From: Flexifilum sp963727545
Lineage (GTDB): Bacteria > Chloroflexota > Anaerolineae > Aggregatilineales > Phototrophicaceae
Length of the DNA: 64,000 nt
Reading direction: 5' to 3'
Assembly (NCBI GenBank): GCA_963727545.1
Contig: CAVSGS010000014.1
Span: forward strand, 1-64,000
Shown: positions 16,606-26,036 of the stretch, piece by piece
How positions within the stretch are numbered: the first letter of the stretch is position 1
How the letters are laid out: every line of letters starts with the position of its first letter
Made by a program: the position numbers and the translations under genes
Notes under the pieces: generated by a model
Databases searched by the model: none
Told to the model about the DNA's origin: nothing
Seen by the model: only the letters and a program-made list of their open reading frames with translations

Positions 16606-17964
16606 TTAACCGCAGTTACCGAGCTTCCCGATGTTGATGCCGGGAGTCCACGAGGTTTCGTCAGCAAACGAAATCTCGAACCAATCGACGCCGCCGGCGC
16701 GAATGATCTGTACTGCCGGGTAGGTGCCGGGGTCGAGCAGGAACACGAGCGAACCTTCCGGACGATCATACGCTTCGCCCGTGCCGCTAAACTGAATGGT
16801 GCATTCACCCGGAGCAAACGTGCGTTGAGTCGACTGCGGTTGCTGGGGCGTCGACGCCTGACCGCAGTTGCCCTGATTCAGTTGATAACGGGTATTGGAC
16901 TGTCTGCCGTTGGTGGAGGCACGCAGTTCGTGCGCCTCGTTGTAGAAGACGGATGTTTGCGCCGGAATGACGGCGACAAAATTCGCGCCGGGGTTCAGGC
17001 TCGGATAATTCCCATAGCCGGTGAAGGTCACCTGACCGGTGCTGACATTCACGTCTTGCAGGGTGACGGTTCCGGCGGGCGCAACCGTCGTGCCAGTGTT
17101 GACGACATTGATCTGCACGTTGAAGGTCTGGTTACAGGTTGCAGCGCCGCCCTGAATGGCTACGCCATTAGGGATAACACCCGACACCTGACCGACCGGA
17201 AGCTGCACGACGGCGAGCGGCGCGGGCGGCTGAGCACGACCAACACCCGAAAGATCGCCGCTGGTCGTGACGACGGTCGGCGAGACCCAGCCTACGGTAC
17301 CCGACGGCAGTTGAACTTGGAACCAACCGGTATTGTTGCTGCTCAGCGCCTTCACCAAACCGCTTTCACCGGCACGCAGCGTGGCGATAACCGGGCAGCG
17401 GTCGTTATCGACGAGATCGCAGCGGCGCATGTTGACCGAGGTGAACTGCTCATTCGGGACCACGCGCGCCGTCGTATCCTGAGGAGCGGTTGTGGGCGTC
17501 GGCACCGGCGTCTGCGCTTGTCCCATGCTTGCCATCACCGCGCGGAAACGCGTGTTGTTCACCCGAATCGGGGAAACCACGTCGTAGAACACTTGACCAT
17601 CCTGTGTGGTCACGGTGAGGCGCAGCGCGTACAGACCGTCGGGTACCGTCGTGGTATCGAGGGTCGCCAAAGAGCCATCCACCACCGGGGTCGTGCTAGC
17701 GATGGTAGCAGGCAGCCACGGCGCGTTTTGAGGAATGGTCAGGTCGTCGTTGAGGGTGATGTACTCAATATAGTAGTAAGCCATGTTCGGAACTGACGCA
17801 GTGCCCAGCACGTCACCCGAACCCCAAACTTCGGAGACCGGTGGGGGCCAAGTAATGACGACGGTATCGGTCGTGGCGCTCTGAACCGATGCCCCGTCCT
17901 GAGCATAGACAGTTGATGAGATCATCAGGAGCAGTAGAACGAGCAAAAACGCGAGTTTTCGCAT
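16606..17964 (-). CDS. Secreted SH3b-domain protein
   Basis: 452 residues with a clear signal peptide (MRKLAFLLVLLLLMISSTVYAQ). The N-terminal beta domain (25-145) resembles Ig-like 'benefit' domains. A bacterial SH3 domain lies at about 178-235 (VNMRRCDLVDNDRCPVIA, then GWFQVQLPSGTVGWVSP), a fold that often binds cell-wall or peptide ligands. After a Pro-rich linker comes a CARDB-like beta domain (285-370) and a C-terminal beta domain ending in LGNCG with paired cysteines. AAAGG precedes the ATG. It is divergent from the NarL regulator across a 330-bp region. Confidence 0.75.
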   Translation of the reverse strand: MRKLAFLLVLLLLMISSTVYAQDGASVQSATTDTVVITWPPPVSEVWGSGDVLGTASVPNMAYYYIEYITLNDDLTIPQNAPWLPATIASTTPVVDGSLATLDTTTVPDGLYALRLTVTTQDGQVFYDVVSPIRVNNTRFRAVMASMGQAQTPVPTPTTAPQDTTARVVPNEQFTSVNMRRCDLVDNDRCPVIATLRAGESGLVKALSSNNTGWFQVQLPSGTVGWVSPTVVTTSGDLSGVGRAQPPAPLAVVQLPVGQVSGVIPNGVAIQGGAATCNQTFNVQINVVNTGTTVAPAGTVTLQDVNVSTGQVTFTGYGNYPSLNPGANFVAVIPAQTSVFYNEAHELRASTNGRQSNTRYQLNQGNCGQASTPQQPQSTQRTFAPGECTIQFSGTGEAYDRPEGSLVFLLDPGTYPAVQIIRAGGVDWFEISFADETSWTPGINIGKLGNCG

Positions 17965-18294
17965 GGTTTCAGCCTTTCATCACGGATGTTGACACTAGCT
18001 TAGTCAGCATCGCGCGTGACAACACTGTGCGCTGGTTGGGAAATGAACTAGCCGATCGGCTAGCTGGCGGTCGTACGCGATTTGCTACTCGTCTGGGCTT
18101 GAGGGCGCTCAAACCGATTGACACAATCCGCTAATGCGTGAAACAATCTCGGTATGAGTTCGACTTATGCCTGACTGGTGGTCTACGGTTATTCATGTGC
18201 GTAAATTATTGCTTCGTTACTTGCCAACCCGATCGGGCTGACCTGCGTTTCGCTCAGTGTGGCAAGCGAGCAAATTTGTTCTGGAGTGCAACCC
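17965..18294. promoter_or_regulatory. Divergent intergenic region with a 16-bp perfect palindrome
   Basis: 330 bp without a gene, between the SH3b gene (minus) and the response-regulator gene (plus). CTAGCCGATCGGCTAG at 18048-18063 is a perfect palindrome and a good candidate operator. A TTGACA lies near 17990, but no matching -10 was found. The rest shows nothing notable. Confidence 0.4.
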
Positions 18295-18936
18295 ATGCCC
18301 GATGACCAGATTCGTATCGTGATCGTTGACGACCACCCGACGGTTCGCTTCGGACTGCAAGCGATCCTCAGCGACTTTGACGAGTTCCAAGTGGTGGCGT
18401 TAGCCGAAAGCGGCTCGCAAGCGCTGCGCGTCTGCCAACAGCAGCAACCGGACGTCATCTTGATGGATTTGGCGATGCCGCAGATGGATGGGATTGAAGC
18501 GACCCGTCAGGTGCGGGAGATCTGCCCCAACAGCCGGGTGCTCATCCTGACAAGTTCTGAAAACGACATGGATGTCGCCCAAGCACTAGAGGCGGGCGCG
18601 ACGGGGTATCTCCTCAAGAACGCAGGCATCAAGGAACTGGCAAGTGCGATACTCGCTGCTCATGCGGGCAAACGATCGATGTCGCCGGAAGCCCTTGAAG
18701 GACTGATCCGTGTTAAGACCAACCCGCCGCCCCTCGAAGAGCCGCTGAGCGAGCGCGAGCGCGAAATCTTGATCCTATTGACGCAGGGACTGAGCAACGG
18801 TCAGATCGCTTTGGAGCTGTCGCTGGCGGTTTCGACCGTCAAGTTTCACTTAGGCTCACTTTACAAGAAACTGAATGTCTACAGCCGCGCCGAAGCGGTC
18901 GTCAAAGCCTTTGAACAGAACTTAGTGCAGCGGTAG
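18295..18936 (+). CDS. NarL/LuxR-family response regulator
   Basis: 213 residues from the ATG at 18295 (GGAG upstream; an upstream in-frame GTG lacks a ribosome site). The receiver domain has the acidic pair in IVIVDDHPTVRFGL, the phospho-acceptor Asp in VILMDLAMPQMDG and Lys in GYLLKNAG. After a short linker, a GerE/LuxR helix-turn-helix domain (residues about 150-210) carries LSEREREILILLTQGLSNG and the recognition helix VSTVKFHLGSLYKKL. It is a plausible partner of one of the two nearby histidine kinases (11585 and 12672), since HisKA_3 kinases usually work with this class. Confidence 0.93.
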   Translation: MPDDQIRIVIVDDHPTVRFGLQAILSDFDEFQVVALAESGSQALRVCQQQQPDVILMDLAMPQMDGIEATRQVREICPNSRVLILTSSENDMDVAQALEAGATGYLLKNAGIKELASAILAAHAGKRSMSPEALEGLIRVKTNPPPLEEPLSEREREILILLTQGLSNGQIALELSLAVSTVKFHLGSLYKKLNVYSRAEAVVKAFEQNLVQR

Positions 18937-19100
18937 ACCCCAAGCGCGAGCTTGATTCCGCCTTTCCGACCAAATTACTCCACTTCTAGATTTGCCTAAC
19001 CAAACGGATAGTTTTTTCTGTCCATGGGTTGGGCGTGAAGTGCCCGCCGTGCTGCTATCGTTAACTCCATGAAACGATTAGCTTGCATCTGAGTTCGACC

Positions 19101-20060
19101 ATGTCCCTTGCGCTTGAAACGAGCGATCTGACGGTCTCCGTCGGCGGCTTTGCGCTGCAGCATGTTGATCTGCGTGTTCCCTCCGGCGCTCTGTGCGCGG
19201 TGCTGGGCGCGCCCGGTTCCGGCAAGAGCCTGCTGCTGAAACTGCTGCTCGGTCTTGAAGATCCGGATACGGGTCAACGGCGAATCTTTGGGCGCGACTT
19301 TTCCACTGAAAAACCACCAATCCGTTTGGGTTATCTGCCGCAGTCGATATTTCTTGATGAGACGTCGACCGTACAAGCGGCGCTGCGCTTCACTACCCTG
19401 CTGTCCGGGGAGTCTCATCTCGACGACGAGACCATGAAGGCACTCCTCGCGACGGTAAACCTAGCCGTCAACCCGAATACATCCATTAGTCTCCTAAACA
19501 CAGCTCAGCGCCAGCGATTGCTGTTGGCAAAAGTGCTGGTTGGTCAACCGGAGATCGTGCTGCTGGACGAACCTGCTGCTCCCCTCCGAGGTGAAGATCG
19601 GCAAGAATTTCTTCGGATTCTGCGCGACGCCGCCGTCGGTCGAACCCTCGTCTACACAACTTCCGTACCGTCCGATGCCCGTGACAGCGACTGGCTGGCA
19701 ATTCTTCGTGGGGGCAGCCTCGTCGTTCAGGGTCCTTCGGCGGATCTGTTCGAGAATGCCGATTACGCGGAATATTCGCTGACCATTCGCGGCAACAGCA
19801 AGACGGTGCATGAACTACTGGTCAAAATGGGGTGGATTCATTCGATTGACGCCCGGCAGGAGCAAGAGCTTTCGAAGTGGACCGTGCGTGTGTATGACGA
19901 AACCGTCTCCGATTTCGGGCTGCTGCGCGCCATCCTCGCTGACCGGAAGCTGGAAGTCATTGACTACGGTCAGTCTCGACCGCGCCTGCGCAGCTTTCTC
20001 GACGGCTTAGAAGCCAACGCGCGGCTCGTATCGCCCTCCACTCCGCCCGCTTCCTACTAA
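19101..20060 (+). CDS. Orphan ABC transporter ATP-binding protein with degenerate signature
   Basis: About 319 residues from the ATG at 19101; an upstream TTG start is possible. Walker A is GAPGSGKS, the Q-loop region is GYLPQSIFLD and Walker B is EIVLLDEPAA. The ABC signature, normally LSGGQ, reads LLNTAQRQRLLLAK: the LSGG part is lost while the QRQR part is kept. The C-terminal 100 residues form an extra regulatory-like domain as in ABC-2 exporter ATPases (DUF4162-like). There is no permease gene next to it, so it either serves a distant permease or has a non-transport role. Confidence 0.75.
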   Translation: MSLALETSDLTVSVGGFALQHVDLRVPSGALCAVLGAPGSGKSLLLKLLLGLEDPDTGQRRIFGRDFSTEKPPIRLGYLPQSIFLDETSTVQAALRFTTLLSGESHLDDETMKALLATVNLAVNPNTSISLLNTAQRQRLLLAKVLVGQPEIVLLDEPAAPLRGEDRQEFLRILRDAAVGRTLVYTTSVPSDARDSDWLAILRGGSLVVQGPSADLFENADYAEYSLTIRGNSKTVHELLVKMGWIHSIDARQEQELSKWTVRVYDETVSDFGLLRAILADRKLEVIDYGQSRPRLRSFLDGLEANARLVSPSTPPASY

Positions 20061-20268
20061 CCGATCGAATAGTCAAGATCTATACCATCGGTTGTGTAGA
20101 CAGCCCGCGCCAACCACTAAGATCACACAAACGAGATTGGGTCTGGAGAAATGTGATATGCGAAAGCTCGTACTCAGCTTCGATCACATTCTCATCGCGG
20201 TGGTTGGATCGTGATCGCTTTGGTTCGTTGCTGGCGCTGGATCTAGAAGAAGATTGGAAAGGTAAGCT

Positions 20269-21453
20269 ATGGTCAACCGGATATTGATTGCCCTCACCTT
20301 AGTATTTCTGTTTGCAACTTCCGTCGCTGCTCAAGGCGACGAGCAACCGGAAGATACCCGTTCTCTGTCCTACTTCGTTTGCGACTGGGGGCTGCTGACC
20401 GTCGTCAACCGCCCGCCAAGCGATTCAGTGTTTGTCAAGATCACTGCCCCCGCCGATTACGGCGCGGTCAGCGGGACGGCGTTCACCGTTTCAGGTGAAG
20501 GTGCTGGTTTGTTCGAAGGCAACGTGATCGTCGAAGTCCGCGCCGATGGTGGCGACGTCCTGTTCACGGGCAGCACGACCCTTCAGGTTCAGGAAGTCGG
20601 GCAGCAGGGGACGTGGTCAATTGACATTGACCTCGGCGCACTGGAAGGGGCGACTCGTGTCGTCGTCGTCGCCTATTCGACCTCGCCGGAAGACGGATCG
20701 ACGACCGCTCTTGATGACATCACCTTGAATGTGAACAGCGAGTTTCCTCCGCAGTTTGTGACCATCACGCGCCCAGCCTATGGCGCAGCCGTCTCGACCT
20801 ATCCACTCATCGTTGAAGGGCAAGCGGGGGCAGCCTTCGAGAACAACATCGTGATCGAAGTCCGGAACGCGAAGACCGGCGAAGTCATCGCGCAGACGCC
20901 CGCGACCGTCCAGACCGATGCGATTGGCGGCAGCGGCCCGTTTTCGGCGGAGCTGATCTTTGATGCCGAACCCGGAACCGGCATCAATATCCACGCCTAT
21001 CAGCCAGCGGTTGCCGAAGACGAACAAGTTAAGACGTCGGCGGACGCTTATGCAATGGTCAACCCGCTGGCGCGAACCTATGACCAGTTCCTGACCATTT
21101 ACGACGATGACCCACTGACGACTTCGCCGGATCCGTGTGGACTATCCGCCATCGAATTCGACAATCAGAACATCACCCCGTTGGTGGTCAACAACACGAC
21201 CGTCTTCGAACTGACCGCGCCCACGCCGCTGGTCAACCTGAAGATCGATGCCGCCGGGTCATCGAACTGCCCTGCACCAGTGCGGACGCGCATCACTCAC
21301 GAAGGCAGCGATTATGCCGTCGAAATCTACCGTGACGCTTCGCAGCCGGTCGCCTGCACGGCTGACCTCGCACCGATCACCGAGCGCGTTTCGCTCGGCA
21401 CGCTGCCCAGCCCGGACTATACCATCACGGTGAACGGTCAAGCGGTCAATTGA
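20269..21453 (+). CDS. Secreted protein with two Gmad2-like immunoglobulin-type domains
   Basis: 394 residues; signal peptide MVNRILIALTLVFLFATSVAAQ. Two homologous beta domains follow at about residues 58-150 and 158-250, both with the pattern ITAP/ITRP...YGAAVS...VEG...NNIVIEVR. This matches the Gmad2 domain seen in spore-germination and other secreted proteins. A C-terminal beta region with two cysteines ends the protein. GGAAAGG precedes the ATG. A hairpin follows, then a secreted serine hydrolase gene, so it probably belongs to the same export-oriented block. Confidence 0.7.
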   Translation: MVNRILIALTLVFLFATSVAAQGDEQPEDTRSLSYFVCDWGLLTVVNRPPSDSVFVKITAPADYGAVSGTAFTVSGEGAGLFEGNVIVEVRADGGDVLFTGSTTLQVQEVGQQGTWSIDIDLGALEGATRVVVVAYSTSPEDGSTTALDDITLNVNSEFPPQFVTITRPAYGAAVSTYPLIVEGQAGAAFENNIVIEVRNAKTGEVIAQTPATVQTDAIGGSGPFSAELIFDAEPGTGINIHAYQPAVAEDEQVKTSADAYAMVNPLARTYDQFLTIYDDDPLTTSPDPCGLSAIEFDNQNITPLVVNNTTVFELTAPTPLVNLKIDAAGSSNCPAPVRTRITHEGSDYAVEIYRDASQPVACTADLAPITERVSLGTLPSPDYTITVNGQAVN

Positions 21454-21462
21454 CGTCTAAAC

Positions 21463-21486
21463 GGGTGTCGGGTTTTCCCGGCACCC
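21463..21486 (+). terminator. Hairpin between two secreted-protein genes
   Basis: GGGTGTCGGG and CCCGGCACCC pair around a TTTT loop, with one internal mismatch. No T run follows, so it may attenuate or stabilise rather than fully stop transcription. Confidence 0.45.
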
Positions 21487-21525
21487 TGATTGTTCGATCT
21501 AAACTCCCTAAGGAGAATGCAAAGT

Positions 21526-23199
21526 ATGCTACGCAAATCACTGTTTTTGTTCGTGCTGCTTCTGAGCCTTGCGGCGATCACCGTTCATGCTCAAGACGAG
21601 ACACCGGTCGGGATTGATGATATTTGCGGTCCCGATGCGCTGACGATCACCGCGAATGACACCTTACCTGAAGACGACCAGACCAAGGCGCTAGACACGA
21701 TTCTGCGTCAATTCGTGACCTCGCTATCAGAGGGCTCGCCAATCCTGAGCATCTTCGGGCTTGCGCCGCCCGCACCGGGTGCGGTCATTTTCGTGGATTC
21801 GCCAGCGGGACGTTATTTCCGCTCGATCGGAGTCAGTAATATCGAAAGCTGTGCGTCGTTCGACCCCGGGACTCCCTTCCCGATTGGCAGCAATACCAAG
21901 ATGTTTACCGCAGCAGTCATCTACCAGCTTCAAGAAGAAGGCAAGCTGTCAACCAGCGATCTGGTCAGCAAATACCTGCCGGACGAGATCGCCCTGTGGG
22001 AAGGCGCGGAAGCGATCACGATTGACATGTTGTTAAGTCATACCAGCGGTTTGCCGGATTACCTGAACTCGGAAAACCCGGCGACCATAGGCGGGCAGTA
22101 TGCTCTTGGGAATTACGACGGGCTTGGCACGGCGTATACCCCCGAAGAACTGGTGGCGAATGCCGCCAACGAACCGATGAAGTTTGTGCCGGGAGCTGCG
22201 AGCCAGTGGGCATACTCGAATACCGGCTACATCATGCTCGGGCAGATCATCGAACAGGTCAGCGGACAGAGCTATATCGATGCGGTGACTGACCGCATCA
22301 TCAAGCCGCTAGGGCTGGAACATACGGTACTCGTCTCCGGCATCGCTCCGGCAGAATTGGGTTTGACCGGTCAGTATTTGTCGTCACCGTTCACCCGCGA
22401 AACCTCCGGGTGGCATTTCAGTCAGGCGTGGTCTGCTGGCAACGCAATTTCGACCGCCGAGGATATGGCTGTGTTCCTGCGCGCACTCTACACGGGTGCG
22501 CTCTATCAAGACCCGGCAACCCTTGACGCGATGCTGACCCGTGCGGCTCCGGGCTATGATCGAGAATCCGACGAGTTCTACTACATGCACGGCAGCTACT
22601 ACAAGAGCGGGTTCTTAGGTCATGGCGGTCAAACCCTCGGCACCGAGAGTGATATGGGTTACAACCCGAAACTGAACATGGTGATTGTCACATGGGCAAA
22701 CAGTTCAGAAGCCTTTACAGGACGGGGCATCTTTCATATCGGTCATGCGCTGGGGATCACTCCGAGTTGGGATGATGTCTTTGGTCAATTACCATTCAAT
22801 CAGGCTGTGAATACTTCAACCGTCACCAGCCTCTCGATTCAAGATGTAACCGGAATAACCTTCAATGCGGTTGGCGTCTATCTCGCCGACACTCAGGAAT
22901 TCAAAGCGCCCGCCAAAGGCAGTACCTACAGCCTAACCTTTAATGAGGATGGTCAGATCACTTTCGTGGCGGACTGCAACACGGTTATGGCGAGCTACAC
23001 GACCGGCGCAGACAACGCGATCAGCCTTCAACTGGGGGCGAGCACAAAGGTCGCCTGCCCTCCAGAATCGATAGCGGACGATTTCCTCGCCGTCCTCGCG
23101 CAAGCATCCAGCATCAACATTGCGGATACGGGTGATCAAATCAGCGTCAACCTAGCCGCAGACAATCAGTCCAACGTGGCGTTTATCGCTGCGAAATAA
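21526..23199 (+). CDS. Secreted beta-lactamase-family serine hydrolase
   Basis: About 557 residues from the ATG at 21526, 10 bp after AAGGAG. The signal peptide (MLRKSLFLFVLLLSLAAITVHAQ) is followed by a class C beta-lactamase/esterase-fold domain. The catalytic SxxK is SNTK in PIGSNTKMFTA (near 122), the Tyr motif is YSNTGY (near 230), and HGG in LGHGGQTLG (near 365) takes the place of KTG. The C-terminal 120 residues form a META-like beta domain (TYSLTFNEDGQITFVADCN). It is likely a peptidase or esterase outside the cell; true beta-lactam hydrolysis is not implied. Confidence 0.88.
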   Translation: MLRKSLFLFVLLLSLAAITVHAQDETPVGIDDICGPDALTITANDTLPEDDQTKALDTILRQFVTSLSEGSPILSIFGLAPPAPGAVIFVDSPAGRYFRSIGVSNIESCASFDPGTPFPIGSNTKMFTAAVIYQLQEEGKLSTSDLVSKYLPDEIALWEGAEAITIDMLLSHTSGLPDYLNSENPATIGGQYALGNYDGLGTAYTPEELVANAANEPMKFVPGAASQWAYSNTGYIMLGQIIEQVSGQSYIDAVTDRIIKPLGLEHTVLVSGIAPAELGLTGQYLSSPFTRETSGWHFSQAWSAGNAISTAEDMAVFLRALYTGALYQDPATLDAMLTRAAPGYDRESDEFYYMHGSYYKSGFLGHGGQTLGTESDMGYNPKLNMVIVTWANSSEAFTGRGIFHIGHALGITPSWDDVFGQLPFNQAVNTSTVTSLSIQDVTGITFNAVGVYLADTQEFKAPAKGSTYSLTFNEDGQITFVADCNTVMASYTTGADNAISLQLGASTKVACPPESIADDFLAVLAQASSINIADTGDQISVNLAADNQSNVAFIAAK

Positions 23200-23209
23200 A
23201 TCTTGGGAA

Positions 23210-23245
23210 CAGGACTTCACAACGCGCATGGGTTGTGAAGTCCTG
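23210..23245 (+). terminator. Strong hairpin after serine hydrolase gene
   Basis: A perfect 14-bp stem (CAGGACTTCACAAC with GTTGTGAAGTCCTG) with an 8-nt loop sits 11 bp after the stop codon. No T run follows, so termination efficiency is uncertain. Confidence 0.6.
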
Positions 23246-23268
23246 CGATCCACCTGAGGACGGGCAAA

Positions 23269-25254
23269 ATGAAGCTAACCGTTGTGCGTTTCAAATGGCT
23301 ATTACTCGTCGGGCTGTTAAGTCTGACGGTTTCGACTGTGAACGCCCAAGAAACAACCGCGATCCAGAATGCGTTGGTGGACTGCTTGTTTGGGATGCCA
23401 ACTGATGAAATCATTGGCGAAACGGCGCTTTGCGGCGAACTCACCGTTCCGGAAAACTGGCAAAAACCGGACGAACGCCCGATCGCGCTGCACTACGTTG
23501 TGCTGAAAGCGCGGAGTGCAGCGCCTTTTCTCGATCCGGTCATCTATCTGGAAGGTGGTCCCGGTGCTTCGGCGCTGGTAAATGTCCCGTTCCTCGCCGA
23601 GAGCTTCGCCGAGATCCGCCGCTATCGTGATGTGATTATCTACGATCAGCGGGGTACATCCTTCAGCACGCCGCTGTTTTGCCCAAGTGATCTGCAAAAC
23701 GCCCCGCTCGCCAATGACCTCAGGCTCCCGGAACTGCCGACCAGCGCTGATCCTGAAATTCAGGTACTGCTGGATACAACGAAGAACCTGTCGGCATTTT
23801 CGACGGCTATCAACTGCCGACCCTATCTGGAAAGTCAGGGCTTTGACCTGAAGTCAGTACAGCACGGCGAACAGCGTCCGCGATCTGGTGTCCCTGATGA
23901 CCGCACTAGACTACGAAGCCTACAACATCTACGGCATTTCGTATGGCACAAACCTCGCGTTGGAATTATTCCGGTATTACCAAGAACACAAAGCGATGGA
24001 TTTGCCCGCCCTACGCAGCGGAATCCTTGACGGTGTGGTCCCGCCCAACGTCGATACGCGCGGCGGTCAGGCGTATGTCGCCGGATATGATATTTTGCGC
24101 GTCTTTGACGACTGCGCGGCGGATGCGTCCTGCGCGGCGGCATTCCCGAACATCCGCCAGCGTGCCGTGACGCTGATGTTACAGCTTGAAGCGGCACCGC
24201 TTACATCGGCGATGAAACGATTGATTTCGACCAGTTGCGGCGCGTGCTGGTCAACGGCTTGAGCTACAAACAGGATGACACGACCGGGTTGGTGATCGGC
24301 ATTGGCGCACAGTATTTCCCACTGATGATCGATGAACTGGAACGCGGCATCGCGACGACTTTCGTCGGACTGCGTGATGGCGCGCTGCCCCCAGCTCAAG
24401 ATCGCTCAAGCAGTGCGGCAGCCCCTAATCCATTCGCCAACCTTGCCAGCAGAACGGCGACCATGGCTGGCAGCGCCCGCGATCTGGCTGACAAGCTTGA
24501 GCAGATCCAACAGCAGAGTCAGCGCGCCAGCGCCGCGCTCGTCAGCGGCGTGTCACTTCCGGAATACTTCATTCAGGAAGTCCGGATCGGTCTCAATGAG
24601 CTAGATAATCTCACCGCAACATTCCTGCCAGCGACTTTTGACCTGCTGCTCGCGGGTGAACATTCCCGGCAAGATTTGGCAGCCTTTGCCGCGAGTATCA
24701 ATGCAGACATCGGGTCGATGGTTCCGCTGATGAGCGATGCCGATGTTGAAGCTGCATACCGTCTGCTGGCGAGCATGAGACCCAGCATCGACAGCGCTAA
24801 TTTGATTGCCTTGGATGTTATTTCCTGCAACGACCGTTATGGCTCCTTCGATCTCGAAGCCATCTTCAACGGATACCGAACCTTCGAGGTGCCGGGGCTG
24901 ATCAAGAAGAACGATGTGGCTGTGAACGCGAAAGTTGTCTGCACCTTGTGGGGGTTGACTCCAGCAGACACCGCCCTGCGTCCTCCGGTTGTTACCGATT
25001 TGCCGATTTTGATGACCAATGGGTCGGTCGATGCTGAAACTCCGGTTGAATGGGGTGAGGCAGTCTACCAAAGTCTGGAAAACGCCCATTTCCTGACGTT
25101 CGCGTACTACCCGCATGGAGCCAGCACGCAGTTTACGTGTGGTCCAGCGGTCGCGGCGGCATTCCTGCTCGATCCGGGGCAGATGCCGGACACAACTTGC
25201 GCCGATGATCTTCAGACCGAGGTCTTTCCGTTCGTTGTCAGCGGCGCTCAGTAG
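23269..25254 (+). CDS. Secreted TAP-like alpha/beta hydrolase, broken by two opposite frameshifts
   Basis: Reading across two single-base indels restores one protein of about 660 residues. Segment 1 (23269 to about 23853) has a signal peptide and the GGPG oxyanion motif (YLEGGPGAS). Segment 2 (about 23855-24198, next frame) has the nucleophile elbow GISYGTN. Segment 3 (about 24199-25254, original frame) has the TAP-like C-terminus with a late catalytic His context (YYPHGAS). An extra base near 23854 and a missing base near 24199 cancel out. The family is secreted aminopeptidases/proline iminopeptidase-like. With both indels the enzyme is not made as written; sequence error is a real alternative. 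Confidence 0.75.
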
Positions 25255-25337
25255 GTTATGAAGCTTCTCTTGGGTTCGAGGCAGCACGTTCTCAATTCGT
25301 GCTCCAAACATATCTGGCACTAGAGGGGGACTAGAAG

Positions 25338-25922
25338 ATGGCACTACTGACCGGAATTATCTTACTTGTGATCGGCTTAATCGCCTGTTTTTTTGGCAAA
25401 CGCCTCTACCGACTGGTACTGGCATTGTCGGGATTTGCCGTCGGCTACTACGCGGCATCGGCGGCGCTGGTGCAGCAGACTGACATCATTCAGATTGTCG
25501 GCGCGGTGATTGCGGGTTTGGTGGTCGCTTTCATCTTCTGGTCGCTGTACAAATTCGCCTACATCGTGTTCGGCTTATTTCTTGGCTTGGCGCTGGGCGC
25601 AGTGATTGCGAATGCCTTCAACCTCGACGGAATCGTGTACCTCATCGTTGTGGTCGTGCTGGCGTTGATCGGCGCGGCAGTTGGCAACCGCCTTGCCGAT
25701 GTGATGATTCGGCTCGCCACCGCCTTCGGCGGCGCAAGTCAGGCGATCAGTGGACTAGCGGCAGCTGCGGCTGCACTGAACATCAACCTACCACTGGCGA
25801 GTCCGTCGCACACATCGGCGACTGGTGCTGACACGACCGCCGCTATTGTGACGCTCGTGCTGGTCGTCGTAGTGGGTGCCGTCGGCTACATCTATCAGAC
25901 ACAAAACGATACCGGCGCCTAG
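25338..25922 (+). CDS. TMEM198/DUF4203-like membrane protein
   Basis: 194 residues with about six to seven hydrophobic helices and glycine-rich packing (ILLVIGLIACFFGKRLYRLVLALSG, then AVIAGLVVAFIFW, then LFLGLALGAVIANAF). This pattern matches the DUF4203/TMEM198 family of unknown function. GGGGGAC lies upstream of the ATG. A terminator hairpin follows. Confidence 0.65.
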   Translation: MALLTGIILLVIGLIACFFGKRLYRLVLALSGFAVGYYAASAALVQQTDIIQIVGAVIAGLVVAFIFWSLYKFAYIVFGLFLGLALGAVIANAFNLDGIVYLIVVVVLALIGAAVGNRLADVMIRLATAFGGASQAISGLAAAAAALNINLPLASPSHTSATGADTTAAIVTLVLVVVVGAVGYIYQTQNDTGA

Positions 25923-25937
25923 TCGGATGCGAAAATT

Positions 25938-25969
25938 CCCCTATGCTCGATGGGTAGCATAGGGGTTTC
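25938..25969 (+). terminator. Rho-independent terminator
   Basis: Stem CCCCTATGCT (25938-25947) with AGCATAGGGG (25956-25965), followed by TTTCT. It ends the DUF4203-like transcript. It overlaps an in-frame ATG at 25950, which argues against that codon as the start of the next gene. Confidence 0.75.
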
Positions 25970-26036
25970 TAACTTTGCGGAATTGCATGACCACCTGTTC
26001 AGCAGAATCGAAATGCCTCACGGACACCGCCCGACT

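Noticed and set aside
21526..23199. Calling the SxxK hydrolases beta-lactamases conferring resistance
   Set aside because: The fold is shared with esterases and D-aminopeptidases, KTG is replaced by HGG, and nothing in sequence shows beta-lactam hydrolysis.
25950..26036. Earlier start (ATG at 25950) for the ion-channel gene
   Set aside because: The codon lies inside a terminator hairpin and would put 29 residues before a clear signal peptide.
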